A DNA stretch of 64,000 bases from Pseudochelatococcus contaminans (GCF_014195635.1 NZ_JACICC010000005.1:1-64000), one strand, 5' to 3'. Positions 1 to 8,673 are shown, numbered from the stretch's first letter. Numbers and translations: made by a program. The notes: generated by a model not told the origin, from the letters alone.

Positions 1-387
1 CAGTTCACAAACATGGAACCACATCTATGCGCGCAAGCCATTGTTCGGACTCATGTCCGCTCTCACGCCGATTCACGAAACCTGGAAAAACGACAAACTC
101 GGCAGAAGGAGCCCCAAAAAGCCTGATCGCGGATGCCGATCCGGCTCCGAAACAGCCCCCGAGTGGCCAGTCAGCTCCTTCCCCGAAACGGGGGCGGCCA
201 TGATCGCCACCATCCTTAGGGCTTGTGGAGAAATAAATGAATCGGGTTTTCCGGCGGGAGCCCGTCGGATGCTCAGATTCCGGCTCCGATCTGGAGCATT
301 TATTCTCCCACGGACCCTTAACGATTCCATTCAAACCGAGTGGCTCACCTTGGATATCGAGCGGCCAGGCACCGGGAGGATCGCGCC
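1..387. other. No supported gene; imperfect inverted repeat
   Basis: Overlapping short reading frames exist on both strands, but none resembles a known family or has a convincing ribosome site. Arms at 225-239 and 297-311 are reverse complements over 12 of 15 positions, separated by 57 bases. This could be a remnant or a leader structure before the methyltransferase gene. Confidence 0.3.
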
Positions 388-1131
388 ATGACGATCCTCA
401 CCGGCGACTGCCGCGATATCATGCCCTGGCACGCGCCCTTCGACATGATCCTCGCCGATCCACCCTACGGCGACACTTCGCTCGCATGGGACCGACGTGT
501 CGAGGGTTGGGTGGCGCTCGCGCGCTCGGCCGTCAAGCCGACCGGCTCGCTGTGGGTCTTCGGCTCGCTGCGCAGCTTCATGGCGACCGCCGACCGGTTC
601 GCCGATGCCGGCCTGCGCATTGCCCAGGAGATCGTCTGGGAGAAGCAGAACGGCACCGGCTTTCATGCCGACCGCTTCAAGCGAGTGCATGAGCTGGCGG
701 CCCAGTTCTATCGCGTCGAGACGCCATGGCGCGACATCTACAACGATGTCCAGACCACTCCTGATGCGACGGCACGCACTGTGCGCCGCAAACAGCGGCC
801 TCCCCATACCGGGCATATCGATGCCGGACACTATCTCAGCCGTGACGGTGGCCCGCGCCTCATGCGCTCGGTCATCTATGTGCGCAATTGCCACGGCCGG
901 GCGATCCACCCGACCGAAAAGCCGTCGGCACTCACCGAAATCCTGATCCGCACGAGTTGCCCTCCGGGCGGCCTCGTCGGCGACTGGTTCGCCGGTTCCG
1001 GCGCGGCCGGGAAAGCCTGCCGGCTGTCTGGCCGGCGCTACATCGGCTGCGAGATCGATCCCGAGATGACTGAGCGCGCCCGCGCTCGTCTGGCCATGGT
1101 TCTGCCATTTCACGACGGAGGCCGACCATGA
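388..1131 (+). CDS. DNA methyltransferase (N4/N6 type)
   Basis: Predicted S-adenosylmethionine-dependent DNA amino-methyltransferase of 247 residues. The catalytic DPPYG motif lies near residue 24 and the cofactor motif GDWFAGSGAAG near residue 198. The catalytic motif preceding the cofactor motif is typical of beta-class N4-cytosine/N6-adenine methyltransferases (N6_N4_Mtase family). I chose ATG 388 because a strong GGGAGGA site precedes it; the frame stays open back to 340. No restriction endonuclease is visible, so it looks like an orphan enzyme. It may protect incoming ICE DNA or act in regulation, which is inference. Its stop overlaps the start of a tiny reading frame. Confidence 0.85.
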   Translation: MTILTGDCRDIMPWHAPFDMILADPPYGDTSLAWDRRVEGWVALARSAVKPTGSLWVFGSLRSFMATADRFADAGLRIAQEIVWEKQNGTGFHADRFKRVHELAAQFYRVETPWRDIYNDVQTTPDATARTVRRKQRPPHTGHIDAGHYLSRDGGPRLMRSVIYVRNCHGRAIHPTEKPSALTEILIRTSCPPGGLVGDWFAGSGAAGKACRLSGRRYIGCEIDPEMTERARARLAMVLPFHDGGRP

Positions 1132-1199
1132 CCATCCCATCCGACCTGCGCGTCCTGCTCACGCGTGAGTTTCCGCCCTATGACGGAGCAGTGCAATGA
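1128..1199 (+). CDS. Tiny coupled reading frame, 23 residues
   Basis: An ATG inside the methyltransferase stop region opens a 23-codon frame. Its stop overlaps the ATG of the following DUF2840 gene through ATGA. Both junctions have the form that permits termination-reinitiation. The product shows no domain. It may be a coupling leader or the stub of a deleted gene. Confidence 0.25.
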   Translation: MTIPSDLRVLLTREFPPYDGAVQ

Positions 1200-1717
1200 A
1201 CGACGGATTTTCCAGCCGTCATCTGGACGGCCATGCGCTTCCCGATGACGCACCACCTTTCACCACGCTGGTCCATCTGACCTGGCAGGAAGGCAGGATC
1301 GAGCATTGGATTCGATTCGGACGCCAAAGTTATCAACGCAACCTCGACCGCCACAGCCGCATCGTCGGATTTGCGCCGGGCAGCATCTTTGCCTTCGTCA
1401 GATGGGCCGCCAACGACTACGGCACGATCATCTCCCGCATCGATATCCTGCGGACCATCGGGCGCGGCGAGCCGTTCCAGACGCTTCCATTCGTGCGCCC
1501 CGGCGGCGACATCCTGCTCAAGCTCAATGGCTGGCCAAAGGTCGAGCGCGTGCTCCAGTTCGTCGATGCTATCGAGGCGCTCGACATCCATCCAGTTGAC
1601 GCAGCTCCCGATTACTGGCGGCATGTCCATAACCGCCTGACCGTCGGGACAGAGCCACGCTTCTATTCGCTCGACCAGCATCGCGCCTGGCTCGCGCGGC
1701 GGACCATCCTGTCATGA
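1196..1717 (+). CDS. DUF2840 domain protein
   Basis: A 173-residue protein that I assign to the DUF2840 family from its overall sequence character and its place just before traF. Function is unknown; the family is known mainly from alphaproteobacterial conjugative elements. No signal peptide or membrane segment is visible, so it is probably cytoplasmic. It contains several His/Trp-rich stretches, including an HLTWQEGRIEHWIRFG segment around residue 27. The gene ends in a four-base overlap with traF, which implies co-translation. A role in transfer or its control is likely from context only. Confidence 0.7.
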   Translation: MNDGFSSRHLDGHALPDDAPPFTTLVHLTWQEGRIEHWIRFGRQSYQRNLDRHSRIVGFAPGSIFAFVRWAANDYGTIISRIDILRTIGRGEPFQTLPFVRPGGDILLKLNGWPKVERVLQFVDAIEALDIHPVDAAPDYWRHVHNRLTVGTEPRFYSLDQHRAWLARRTILS

Positions 1718-2262
1718 GCACGCGCCGTCTCACGCTCGTCGCGATGCTCACCGGCCTCACGCTGATCGCCGCTCCCGCTGTCACCGGCCACGCCCCGCGG
1801 TTGATCTGGAATGCCTCAGCCAGCGTTCCAATCGGACTCTATTCTCTCGCACCTGTCGAGGCGGTCGAGACCGGCGATCTGGTCGCCGTTCGCCCGCCCG
1901 AGGCTCTCGCAGCCTTTCTCGACGCACGCGGATATCTGCCGCGCGGCGTGCCGCTCATCAAACGCGTTCTGGCGCTGCCCGGCACCAAGGTCTGCCGGCG
2001 CGGTGCGACCGTCATCGCCTATGACCACGCCTATGGCGAGGCACAGATGCGCGACCGTTTGGGCCGTGATCTGCCGCAATGGCAGGGCTGCCGCGTTATC
2101 GCCCGCGATGAACTCTTTCTCATGAATTGGGACGCGGCCGACAGCCTCGACGGGCGGTATTTCGGGCCGCTGCCGCTCTCCTCCATCACTGCCCGCGTGA
2201 CACCGATCTGGGCCGATGAGGCCGGCGACGGGCGCTTCGAATGGCGGGCGTCGATGCGGTGA
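1714..2262 (+). CDS. traF: TraF-type S26 signal peptidase
   Basis: Membrane-anchored serine protease of the S26 (leader peptidase) family, 182 residues. An N-terminal hydrophobic segment spans about residues 8-24. The catalytic serine is Ser37 in NASASVPIGLY and the general-base lysine is Lys83 in PLIKRV. In RP4-type systems TraF processes and cyclises the TrbC pilin; trbC is present here at 9885. The ATG overlaps the stop of the DUF2840 gene, and the length fits the family. The active site should face the periplasm. Confidence 0.85.
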   Translation: MSTRRLTLVAMLTGLTLIAAPAVTGHAPRLIWNASASVPIGLYSLAPVEAVETGDLVAVRPPEALAAFLDARGYLPRGVPLIKRVLALPGTKVCRRGATVIAYDHAYGEAQMRDRLGRDLPQWQGCRVIARDELFLMNWDAADSLDGRYFGPLPLSSITARVTPIWADEAGDGRFEWRASMR

Positions 2263-2334
2263 GCGCCCCCCCCCTCGTCGGTCAGCGCACTGCATGCCGG
2301 CCGACACCGTCACCGCTTTTGAAAGGACCAGACC

Positions 2335-2673
2335 ATGCCCCAGATTGGCGAATTCACCCGCGAAGAAACCGGCTTCTCCGGCCGCATTCAAAGCCTCACG
2401 CTCGACCGTGAGATCGTCATCGTCCCGGTCGAACCTTCGGATGCCGAGAATGCACCCGACCATCGCGTTCATCTCGGCTCGGACGCCGACGGACCGGAGA
2501 TCGGTGCGGCCTGGACGCGCACTGGCGAGAAGGCCGGCGAGTATCTTTCGGTGCTGATCGACGATCCGGTCATGCCGCATCCGTTGCGCGCCAATCTATT
2601 CCAGAACGGCAATGACGCAACCGCCTGGTCGCTGCATTGGAACCGTCCGCCCAAGCGCAACGGAAAGGACTGA
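2335..2673 (+). CDS. DUF736 domain protein
   Basis: A 112-residue DUF736 family protein. It opens with the characteristic IGEFTREETGFSGRIQSL block and continues with a segment reading GAAWTRTGEKAGEYLSV. These proteins are small, cytoplasmic and of unknown biochemical function; in alphaproteobacterial ICEs they regularly sit beside traF and the lytic transglycosylase. The gene follows traF by 72 bases and precedes the transglycosylase by three, suggesting one transcript. A GAAAGGACC ribosome site precedes the ATG. No membrane segment or signal peptide is visible. Confidence 0.85.
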   Translation: MPQIGEFTREETGFSGRIQSLTLDREIVIVPVEPSDAENAPDHRVHLGSDADGPEIGAAWTRTGEKAGEYLSVLIDDPVMPHPLRANLFQNGNDATAWSLHWNRPPKRNGKD

Positions 2674-2676
2674 ACG

Positions 2677-3456
2677 ATGCCGTTTTCATGCAGCCGGCAG
2701 CATCATTCGCATGCGTTCGGGCAGCCTCGCGCCGCCCGGCGCATCACCTTCCTTCTCCTTTCCGGCCTTTGCCTCGCCGCCGTGCCGACCGTCGCTGCTC
2801 ATGCTCAGGAGATGCAGCAGGTCGGACAGGCCGCACGCGATCCTCTTGCGGCCCATGTGACGGCAGCCGCGCAACGCTTCGGCATTCCCGAACACTGGAT
2901 ACGCACCGTGATGCAGGCCGAAAGCGCGGGTGATCGCACCGCCGTGTCCTCGGCTGGCGCCATGGGCCTGATGCAGGTCATGCCCGACACCTGGGCAGAG
3001 CTGCGCATCCGCCACCGGCTCGGTGGCGATCCATTCGAGCCGCGCGACAACATTCTTGCCGGCACCGCCTATCTGCGCGAGATGCTCGACCGCTACGGCA
3101 ACATTGGCGCGATGCTCGCAGCCTATAATGCCGGGCCGGGACGCTACGACGAACACCTCTCCGTGGCGCGCGAACTGCCAGCCGAAACACGCGTCTATGT
3201 CGCCACGCTCGTCCCTCTTCTCGGCGGCGACCCGCTCCCGCCTGGCGCTCTCTCCGGCACCGCGCGCATCACCGATTGGCGCGAAGCTCCGCTCTTCGTC
3301 ACGGTCGCCGGCCGCGCAAATCCTGCATCGGAAACGCATGACGAACACACCGCGAGCGCCTCGCTAAATGCACTTGCCGCGCAGGCGAATCCGCTCGCGC
3401 CAGCCTCTTCGGAAGCGCTGTTTGTAGGCCGTTCCCCCTCGGGAGACGCGCCATGA
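2677..3456 (+). CDS. Lytic transglycosylase (VirB1-like)
   Basis: Periplasmic peptidoglycan-cleaving enzyme of 259 residues that would locally open the wall for the mating channel. A signal peptide ends around residue 43 (VAAHA). The SLT/goose-lysozyme-like domain shows the catalytic glutamate Glu82 in QAESAGD, then GAMGLMQVMP, and AYNAGPG further on. The C-terminal part, about 100 residues, is low in recognisable motifs. It lies between DUF736 and the relaxase, as is usual for Trb-type ICEs. Confidence 0.9.
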   Translation: MPFSCSRQHHSHAFGQPRAARRITFLLLSGLCLAAVPTVAAHAQEMQQVGQAARDPLAAHVTAAAQRFGIPEHWIRTVMQAESAGDRTAVSSAGAMGLMQVMPDTWAELRIRHRLGGDPFEPRDNILAGTAYLREMLDRYGNIGAMLAAYNAGPGRYDEHLSVARELPAETRVYVATLVPLLGGDPLPPGALSGTARITDWREAPLFVTVAGRANPASETHDEHTASASLNALAAQANPLAPASSEALFVGRSPSGDAP

Positions 3457-3566
3457 TGGGTATCGCGGGGTGTCGCAGCTTGGCGGGAAACTGGAAAGGA
3501 AGGGCGGAGGGACAGGCCAAGGCTGGAGAAACGACGGGATTACGGCAAGATAAAAGCGCCAGCGCC

Positions 3567-3601
3567 AAACACCCGCAAGCCATTGGAATGGCTTGGTGTT
3601 T
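3567..3601. other. Candidate oriT hairpin
   Basis: Perfect nine-base arms CAAGCCATT and AATGGCTTG (3576-3584 and 3587-3595) flank a two-base loop. After a three-base bulge at 73-75 on the left, six more pairs form (3567-3572 with 3596-3601). It lies in the 247-base gap just upstream of the relaxase gene, the usual place for a transfer origin. The nic site itself is not identified. Confidence 0.45.
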
Positions 3602-3703
3602 TGCGCATATGGCGATCGGTCGTGCATACGCATCAGTGATTTTCTCTGCAAAATCAACAGAGTTTTGTATGGGCAGCGCCATCGCACCCATCCGGAGGCG
3701 GTC

Positions 3704-5491
3704 ATGAGCGGTGACGAGAACGAATTCCGCATCCGCCCCGGCAAACCCGGTTCCACGCGTGCCCCGCGCACAAAGACCTTCATCAATCAGGTGCTGCGCG
3801 CAGCCAAACACGCCCGCACAGTGGATGGCGGCGGGCTTTCACCGCGAACACGCGGCGGTTCCAAGTCGGGAGGCGGATCGACCTTCGGGCGCGGCCGCAA
3901 TGTCTTTTCGCGCAACAGGCTCTTCGGGTCGCAGCGCCGCGTTATCGTCGCGGCGCGCATCGCCCGTCACAAGGGCCGCGCCTTCCGGGCCGCACCGGTA
4001 TCGGCGCATCTTTCCTATCTCAAACGCGAGGGTGTCAGCCGGGAGGGAGAGAAAGGCATCATGTTCGATGCCGAGACCGATCGCGCTGACGATCTCGGCT
4101 TTTCCGAACGCTGCCGGGACGACCGGCATCATTTCCGCTTCATCATCTCACCCGAGGACGCCGCCGAGATGGAAGACCTCAAGGGCTTTACCCGCGATCT
4201 GGTCCGCCAGATGGAAGCCGATCTCGGCACCAGGCTCGACTGGGTGGCCGTCGATCACTGGAACACCGACAACCCGCATATCCATCTGCTCGTGCGCGGT
4301 GTCGATCAGACCGGCGCCGATCTGGTCATCGCACGCGACTATATCAGCAACGGTTTGCGATCCCGCGCCGAGGAGTTCGTCGAAATCGAGCTTGGCCCCA
4401 AGCCCGAACACGAGATCCGTCACGGGCTCGAACGCGAGATCACGGCCGAACGCTGGACGCGGCTCGATCGCGAGATCCAGTACCGCGCCGATGATGTCGG
4501 CTATATCGACCTGCGCGCACAAGCGAAAGGACCGGCCGACCCGGAAATCCGCCGGCTGATGATCGGCCGCCTCCAGCATCTGCGCAGGATGGACCTCGCC
4601 GCCGAGGGCAATCCTGGCGAATGGGTGATGGGCCAAGATGCCGAACGATCGCTGCGCGATCTGGGCCAGCGCGGCGACATCATCAAAACCATGCACCGCG
4701 CCTTTGCCGGACGTGGTGAGGATCGCGGATTCTCCGACTTCGTGATCGATGGTGGAAAAGACGGACCGCCCATCATCGGACGGCTGATCGACAAGGGCCT
4801 GCATAATGAACTGACTGGCGAAGCCTATGCCGTGGTCGACGGCGCCGATGGCCGCGCCCATCATGTTCGCCTGCGTGGCATCGAGGCGTTCGAGCACGCA
4901 CCTCCCGTCGGCGGGATCGTCGAGGTTCGGCGTTTCGGAGGACCGGAAGAAACTCGTCCGACGCTGGTTCTCGCCAACCGCTCCGACCTCGATCTTCAAA
5001 GCCAGATCACCGCGCCCGGCGCGACCTGGCTCGACCATCGACTGGTCGAACGCGAACCGATGCCGCTCGCCATGGGTGGCTTCGGGCGTGAGGTTCGCGA
5101 CGCAATGGACACGCGCGCCGAGCATCTCGCCGAAGAGGGTCTCGCGCGGCGTGAGGGCCAGCGCATCGTCCTGCAACGCAATCTTCTGACGACGCTCCGC
5201 CGCCGCGAACTCGATATGGTCGGCGATCAGCTTTCGACCGAGACCGGCCTGCCGCATGTGACGGCGAAAGTCGGCGAGCATGTCGCCGGCGCCTATCGCC
5301 GCCAGCTCACCCTTACATCCGGCCGCTTTGCCATGATCGAGGGGCCCGGACCCGACGGGGGCCTTGGTTTCCAACTCGTGCCCTGGTCGCGCGAGATCGA
5401 CGACAAGCTCGGTCAGCACGTCTCCGGTGTCGCCAGATCAGGCGGCGGCATCGACTGGTCGCTGGGTCGCAAACGCGACCTTGGCCTCTGA
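3704..5491 (+). CDS. Relaxase/mobilization nuclease (DUF3363, VirD2-like)
   Basis: Predicted DNA-nicking relaxase of 595 residues that would cut oriT and lead the strand into the recipient. The metal-binding three-histidine signature appears as DHWNTDNPHIHLLVRG around residues 183-198. The long C-terminal region fits the DUF3363 architecture seen in this ICE family. I chose ATG 3704, preceded by GGAGGCGGTC, over an upstream in-frame ATG at 3593 that would cut into the candidate oriT. The N-terminal 100 residues are very basic (many Arg/Lys) and probably bind DNA. The coupling protein gene follows 15 bases downstream. Confidence 0.88.
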   Translation: MSGDENEFRIRPGKPGSTRAPRTKTFINQVLRAAKHARTVDGGGLSPRTRGGSKSGGGSTFGRGRNVFSRNRLFGSQRRVIVAARIARHKGRAFRAAPVSAHLSYLKREGVSREGEKGIMFDAETDRADDLGFSERCRDDRHHFRFIISPEDAAEMEDLKGFTRDLVRQMEADLGTRLDWVAVDHWNTDNPHIHLLVRGVDQTGADLVIARDYISNGLRSRAEEFVEIELGPKPEHEIRHGLEREITAERWTRLDREIQYRADDVGYIDLRAQAKGPADPEIRRLMIGRLQHLRRMDLAAEGNPGEWVMGQDAERSLRDLGQRGDIIKTMHRAFAGRGEDRGFSDFVIDGGKDGPPIIGRLIDKGLHNELTGEAYAVVDGADGRAHHVRLRGIEAFEHAPPVGGIVEVRRFGGPEETRPTLVLANRSDLDLQSQITAPGATWLDHRLVEREPMPLAMGGFGREVRDAMDTRAEHLAEEGLARREGQRIVLQRNLLTTLRRRELDMVGDQLSTETGLPHVTAKVGEHVAGAYRRQLTLTSGRFAMIEGPGPDGGLGFQLVPWSREIDDKLGQHVSGVARSGGGIDWSLGRKRDLGL

Positions 5492-5506
5492 AGAAAGGAA
5501 CCTGCG

Positions 5507-7507
5507 ATGTCCGGCACGAAAATTCTCTGGGGCCAGATCACAATCGTCTTTCTGATCGTGCTGATCGCGGTCTGGAGCGGCACCCAATGGGTGGCCTGGC
5601 GGCTCGGCTTCCAGCCTCAGCTCGGGCATCCCTGGTTCGAGCTGTTCGGATGGCCGGTCTATTATCCGCCGTCGCTTTTCTGGTGGTGGTATTTCTTCGA
5701 AGCCTATGCGCCGCGCATTTTCTGGGAGGGCGGCATCATCGCGGCCTCGGGCGGATTCCTCGCCATTGCCGTGGCCATCACGCTTTCGGTCATGCGCGCG
5801 CGGGAGGCGAGCGACATCGACACCTATGGCTCAGCCCGATGGGCCGCCAGGAAAGAGGTGCAGGCGGCGGGACTGCTTGGTCCTGATGGCGTGGTGCTCG
5901 GCAAGCTCGATCGCGAATATCTGCGCCATGACGGGCCGGAGCATGTGCTGTGCTTCGCGCCCACCCGATCCGGCAAGGGCGTCGGCCTTGTCGTACCTTC
6001 TCTCCTGACCTGGCCAGGTTCGGCCATCGTCCATGACATCAAGGGCGAGAATTGGCAACTCACTGCCGGCTTCCGGGCAAGGCACGGCCGCGTGCTGCTC
6101 TTCGATCCGACCAATGCGAAATCCGCCGCCTACAATCCGCTGCTCGAGGTCCGTCGCGGCGAATGGGAAGTCCGTGACGTCCAGAACGTCGCCGACGTGC
6201 TGGTCGATCCCGAAGGTTCGCTGGAAAAGCGCAATCATTGGGAGAAGACCTCGCACTCCCTGCTCGTCGGCGCGATCCTCCATGTCCTCTATGCCGAACA
6301 GGACAAGACGTTGGCCGGGGTCGCGGCCTTCCTTTCCGATCCACGCCATCCGATCGAGTCGACGTTGAAGGCGATGATGACGACGCCGCATCTTGGGCCG
6401 AGCGGGCCACATCCGGTCGTCGCCTCGACGGCGCGGGAACTGCTGAACAAGTCGGACAACGAACGTTCGGGCGTTCTTTCGACCGCCATGTCCTTCCTCG
6501 GCCTCTACCGCGATCCTGTCGTGGCGGCGGTGACCTCGCGCTGCGACTGGCGCATCGCCGATCTGATCGCGGACGAAAAACCCTCGACGCTCTATCTGGT
6601 GGTGCCGCCCTCCGACATCTCGCGGACCAAACCGCTGATCCGGCTCGTGCTCAACCAGATCGGCCGGCGCCTCACTGAGGATCTGCATATGAAGGACCGC
6701 CGACATCGCGTCCTGATGCTGCTCGACGAGTTTCCGGCGCTTGGGCGGCTCGACTTTTTCGAGAGCGCGCTCGCCTTCATGGCGGGCTACGGGATCAAAT
6801 CCTTCTTGATTTCGCAGTCCCTGAACCAGATCGAGAAAGCCTACGGCCAGAACAATTCGATCCTCGACAATTGCCATGTCCGGGTCAGCTTCGCCACCAA
6901 TGACGAGCGCACCGCCAAACGTGTCTCCGACGCCCTCGGCACCGCCACCGAAATGAAGGCCATGCAGAACTATGCCGGCAGCCGCCTTGCGCCCTGGCTC
7001 GGGCATATCATGGTCTCGCGCTCCGAGACGGCCCGCCAGCTCCTTACCCCCGGCGAGATCATGCAGCTTCCACCCGACGACGAGATCGTCATGGTTGCGG
7101 GCACGCCGCCGATCCGGGCGAAGAAGGCACGCTATTACGAAGATCCTCGCCTCAACGAACGCATCTTGACGCCGCCCGATCCCGCCAAGGTCACGGTCAC
7201 GATCCGCCCCGATGGGTGGTCGGCGCTGAAACCCGTTCAACCGGATGCGACACTCGTCACAGCCGCCGAACAGGCTGGGAAGAGGAGCGAGGACAAAGCC
7301 AATTCCAGCCTGCGACGCGAACCGGAACTGCCCGAGCATGTCGAGATCGTCCACGAAAAGAAGGAGCTGTCCCCGGAAGGTGAATTCGCGATGATGCTCG
7401 ACGAGACGCCCGAAGACACCGCCCGCCAGCGCCAGGCGCTCCGCCGGCAGATGGGCCGCGTCGCCCGGCAAGCATCCCTCAATCCCGATGATGGCATCGA
7501 ACTTTGA
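5507..7507 (+). CDS. traG: Type IV coupling protein TraG/VirD4
   Basis: Inner-membrane ATPase of 666 residues that links the relaxosome to the secretion channel. The N-terminus carries hydrophobic segments at about residues 8-25 and 74-93. Walker A appears as PTRSGKGVG near residue 152 and Walker B as LMLLDEFPALGRL near 403. A QSLNQIEKAYG segment further on is typical of TraG/VirD4. Length matches the family. It is co-directional with the relaxase gene 15 bases upstream and the ribbon-helix-helix gene 11 bases downstream. The C-terminal tail after about residue 580 is charged and variable. Confidence 0.93.
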   Translation: MSGTKILWGQITIVFLIVLIAVWSGTQWVAWRLGFQPQLGHPWFELFGWPVYYPPSLFWWWYFFEAYAPRIFWEGGIIAASGGFLAIAVAITLSVMRAREASDIDTYGSARWAARKEVQAAGLLGPDGVVLGKLDREYLRHDGPEHVLCFAPTRSGKGVGLVVPSLLTWPGSAIVHDIKGENWQLTAGFRARHGRVLLFDPTNAKSAAYNPLLEVRRGEWEVRDVQNVADVLVDPEGSLEKRNHWEKTSHSLLVGAILHVLYAEQDKTLAGVAAFLSDPRHPIESTLKAMMTTPHLGPSGPHPVVASTARELLNKSDNERSGVLSTAMSFLGLYRDPVVAAVTSRCDWRIADLIADEKPSTLYLVVPPSDISRTKPLIRLVLNQIGRRLTEDLHMKDRRHRVLMLLDEFPALGRLDFFESALAFMAGYGIKSFLISQSLNQIEKAYGQNNSILDNCHVRVSFATNDERTAKRVSDALGTATEMKAMQNYAGSRLAPWLGHIMVSRSETARQLLTPGEIMQLPPDDEIVMVAGTPPIRAKKARYYEDPRLNERILTPPDPAKVTVTIRPDGWSALKPVQPDATLVTAAEQAGKRSEDKANSSLRREPELPEHVEIVHEKKELSPEGEFAMMLDETPEDTARQRQALRRQMGRVARQASLNPDDGIEL

Positions 7508-7518
7508 AAGGACCGACC

Positions 7519-7947
7519 ATGCGCGAACGCCTGTCCCTGACCCTGCCGGCCGAGATGCTGCGAAAACTCGACGATCTCACCGAGCGCAAGAAATTGAAGC
7601 GATCCGCCGTTATCGAGGCAGCCGTGGCCTCGTTTCTGTCCCCCGATGCCCAGGACATGCGCGAAGCAGCCTTCACCCGCAGGCTCGATCGCCTGTCGCG
7701 CCAGACCGCGCGACTCGAACGCGATATGCGTGTTACCGCCGACACGCTGGCGCTCTTCATCCGCTTCTGGCTGTCCATTACGCCGCCGCTGCCGCCCGAG
7801 GATCAGGCCGCCGCCCAGATCAAGGGGCGCGAACGTTTCGAGGGGTTCGTGCAGACTCTCGGCATGCGCCTCCAGCAGGGAAACAGCTTCCTGAGCGAAA
7901 TCCCCGATGACATCCCGGAACGAGCGATGGAGGGTGCGGATGATTGA
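7519..7947 (+). CDS. Ribbon-helix-helix (CopG-like) transfer protein
   Basis: A 142-residue protein whose first 50 residues form a ribbon-helix-helix pattern: a beta-strand RLSLTLPAEML, then helices through LDDLTERKKLKRSAVIEAAV. Such proteins bind DNA as dimers. In this ICE family one regularly follows traG and is thought to act as an accessory relaxosome protein or operon regulator. The remaining two thirds are helical with no known domain. ATG 7519 is preferred because AAAGGACC precedes it. The stop is 28 bases before the vapB operator. Confidence 0.8.
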   Translation: MRERLSLTLPAEMLRKLDDLTERKKLKRSAVIEAAVASFLSPDAQDMREAAFTRRLDRLSRQTARLERDMRVTADTLALFIRFWLSITPPLPPEDQAAAQIKGRERFEGFVQTLGMRLQQGNSFLSEIPDDIPERAMEGADD

Positions 7948-7975
7948 CGGTGCTTGTATCAATGCCGCCGAGGGA

Positions 7976-7997
7976 GTATATACGCGTGAGTATATAC
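7976..7997. promoter_or_regulatory. VapB operator, paired GTATATAC palindromes
   Basis: Two identical self-complementary octamers GTATATAC at 7976-7983 and 7990-7997 are separated by GCGTGA. They lie 11 bases before vapB, overlapping the expected promoter and ribosome-site area. VapBC/FitAB complexes usually bind paired palindromes upstream of their own operon, so this is the likely autoregulatory site. Confidence 0.7.
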
Positions 7998-8008
7998 AGG
8001 AGGCGGCC

Positions 8009-8269
8009 ATGCCCCATATCGCCAAAGTCTTCCAGTCCGGCAATTCCCAGGCGGTCCGCCTGCCCAAGGACTTCCGCTTCGAAGTCGATGAGGTCGAAGT
8101 CTCGCGGGAAGGCGATGCCGTGATCCTGCGCCCGAGACATGACGCCACCGGGCGGTGGGCGTCCTTGCGCGCTGCCGTCGAACGCGGTTTCAGCGCCGAC
8201 TTCATGGCCGAAGGACGTGAACAGCCCCAAGACCAGCACCGGCCCGATCTCGACCAGGCGTTTCAATGA
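8009..8269 (+). CDS. vapB: VapB-type antitoxin (AbrB fold)
   Basis: Antitoxin of 86 residues with an N-terminal swapped-hairpin AbrB/MazE DNA-binding domain (residues 1-45: AKVFQSGNSQAVRLPKDF). The C-terminal tail should wrap around the VapC toxin. ATG 8009 is preferred over longer in-frame starts because AGGAGGCGGCC lies directly before it and paired operator palindromes end at 7997. The stop overlaps the vapC start by four bases, the normal arrangement for coupled synthesis. The pair interrupts the transfer operon between the ribbon-helix-helix gene and trbB. Confidence 0.88.
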   Translation: MPHIAKVFQSGNSQAVRLPKDFRFEVDEVEVSREGDAVILRPRHDATGRWASLRAAVERGFSADFMAEGREQPQDQHRPDLDQAFQ

Positions 8270-8673
8270 CGCTCTGGCTGCTCGATACCAACGCCGTCAT
8301 CGCCCTGGTGACACGCCGGTCCGAGGCGTTGCTCCGGCGAGTCGAAGCCTCCGAGCCAGGCTCGCTCGCCGTTTCCGCCGTCGTTGCCCATGAACTCTAC
8401 TATGGCGCCTATCGCAGCCAGAAGGTCGAATTCAACCTGGAAACACTTCGCCTGCTCTTCGCCGACCTTTCCATTCTCGACCTTGACCGTGAGGACGCCC
8501 GCGTTGCCGGTGAGATCAGAGCCGATCTTGCCCGGCTAGGAACGCCCATCGGTCCCTATGACGTGCTGATCGCCGGCCAGGCCAAGGCCCGAGGGCTCAC
8601 GCTGGTCACGAACAATATGGGGGAGTTTACCCGCGTTGCGGATCTACGCGTCGAGGACTGGTCCTCGGCCTGA
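8266..8673 (+). CDS. vapC: VapC/FitB-type PIN toxin
   Basis: PIN-domain ribonuclease toxin of 135 residues, the normal family size. Acidic active-site residues are visible: Asp7 (LLDTNAV), Glu43 (AHELYYG) and Asp99 (GPYDVLIA). The fourth position reads TNNMGEF, with Asn where some members have Asp, as in several FitB-like proteins. VapC toxins typically cleave tRNA or rRNA and are neutralised by the co-encoded VapB. On an ICE such a pair usually promotes maintenance after transfer. The target here cannot be inferred. Confidence 0.9.
   Translation: MTLWLLDTNAVIALVTRRSEALLRRVEASEPGSLAVSAVVAHELYYGAYRSQKVEFNLETLRLLFADLSILDLDREDARVAGEIRADLARLGTPIGPYDVLIAGQAKARGLTLVTNNMGEFTRVADLRVEDWSSA

Noticed and set aside
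3453-3707. An 84-codon frame between the transglycosylase and relaxase genes
   Set aside because: It has no recognisable product and would translate the candidate oriT hairpin; I treat the gap as non-coding.
5831-7471. A 546-codon antisense frame under traG
   Set aside because: It is a mirror of GC-rich codon bias; the sense strand encodes a clear VirD4 protein.
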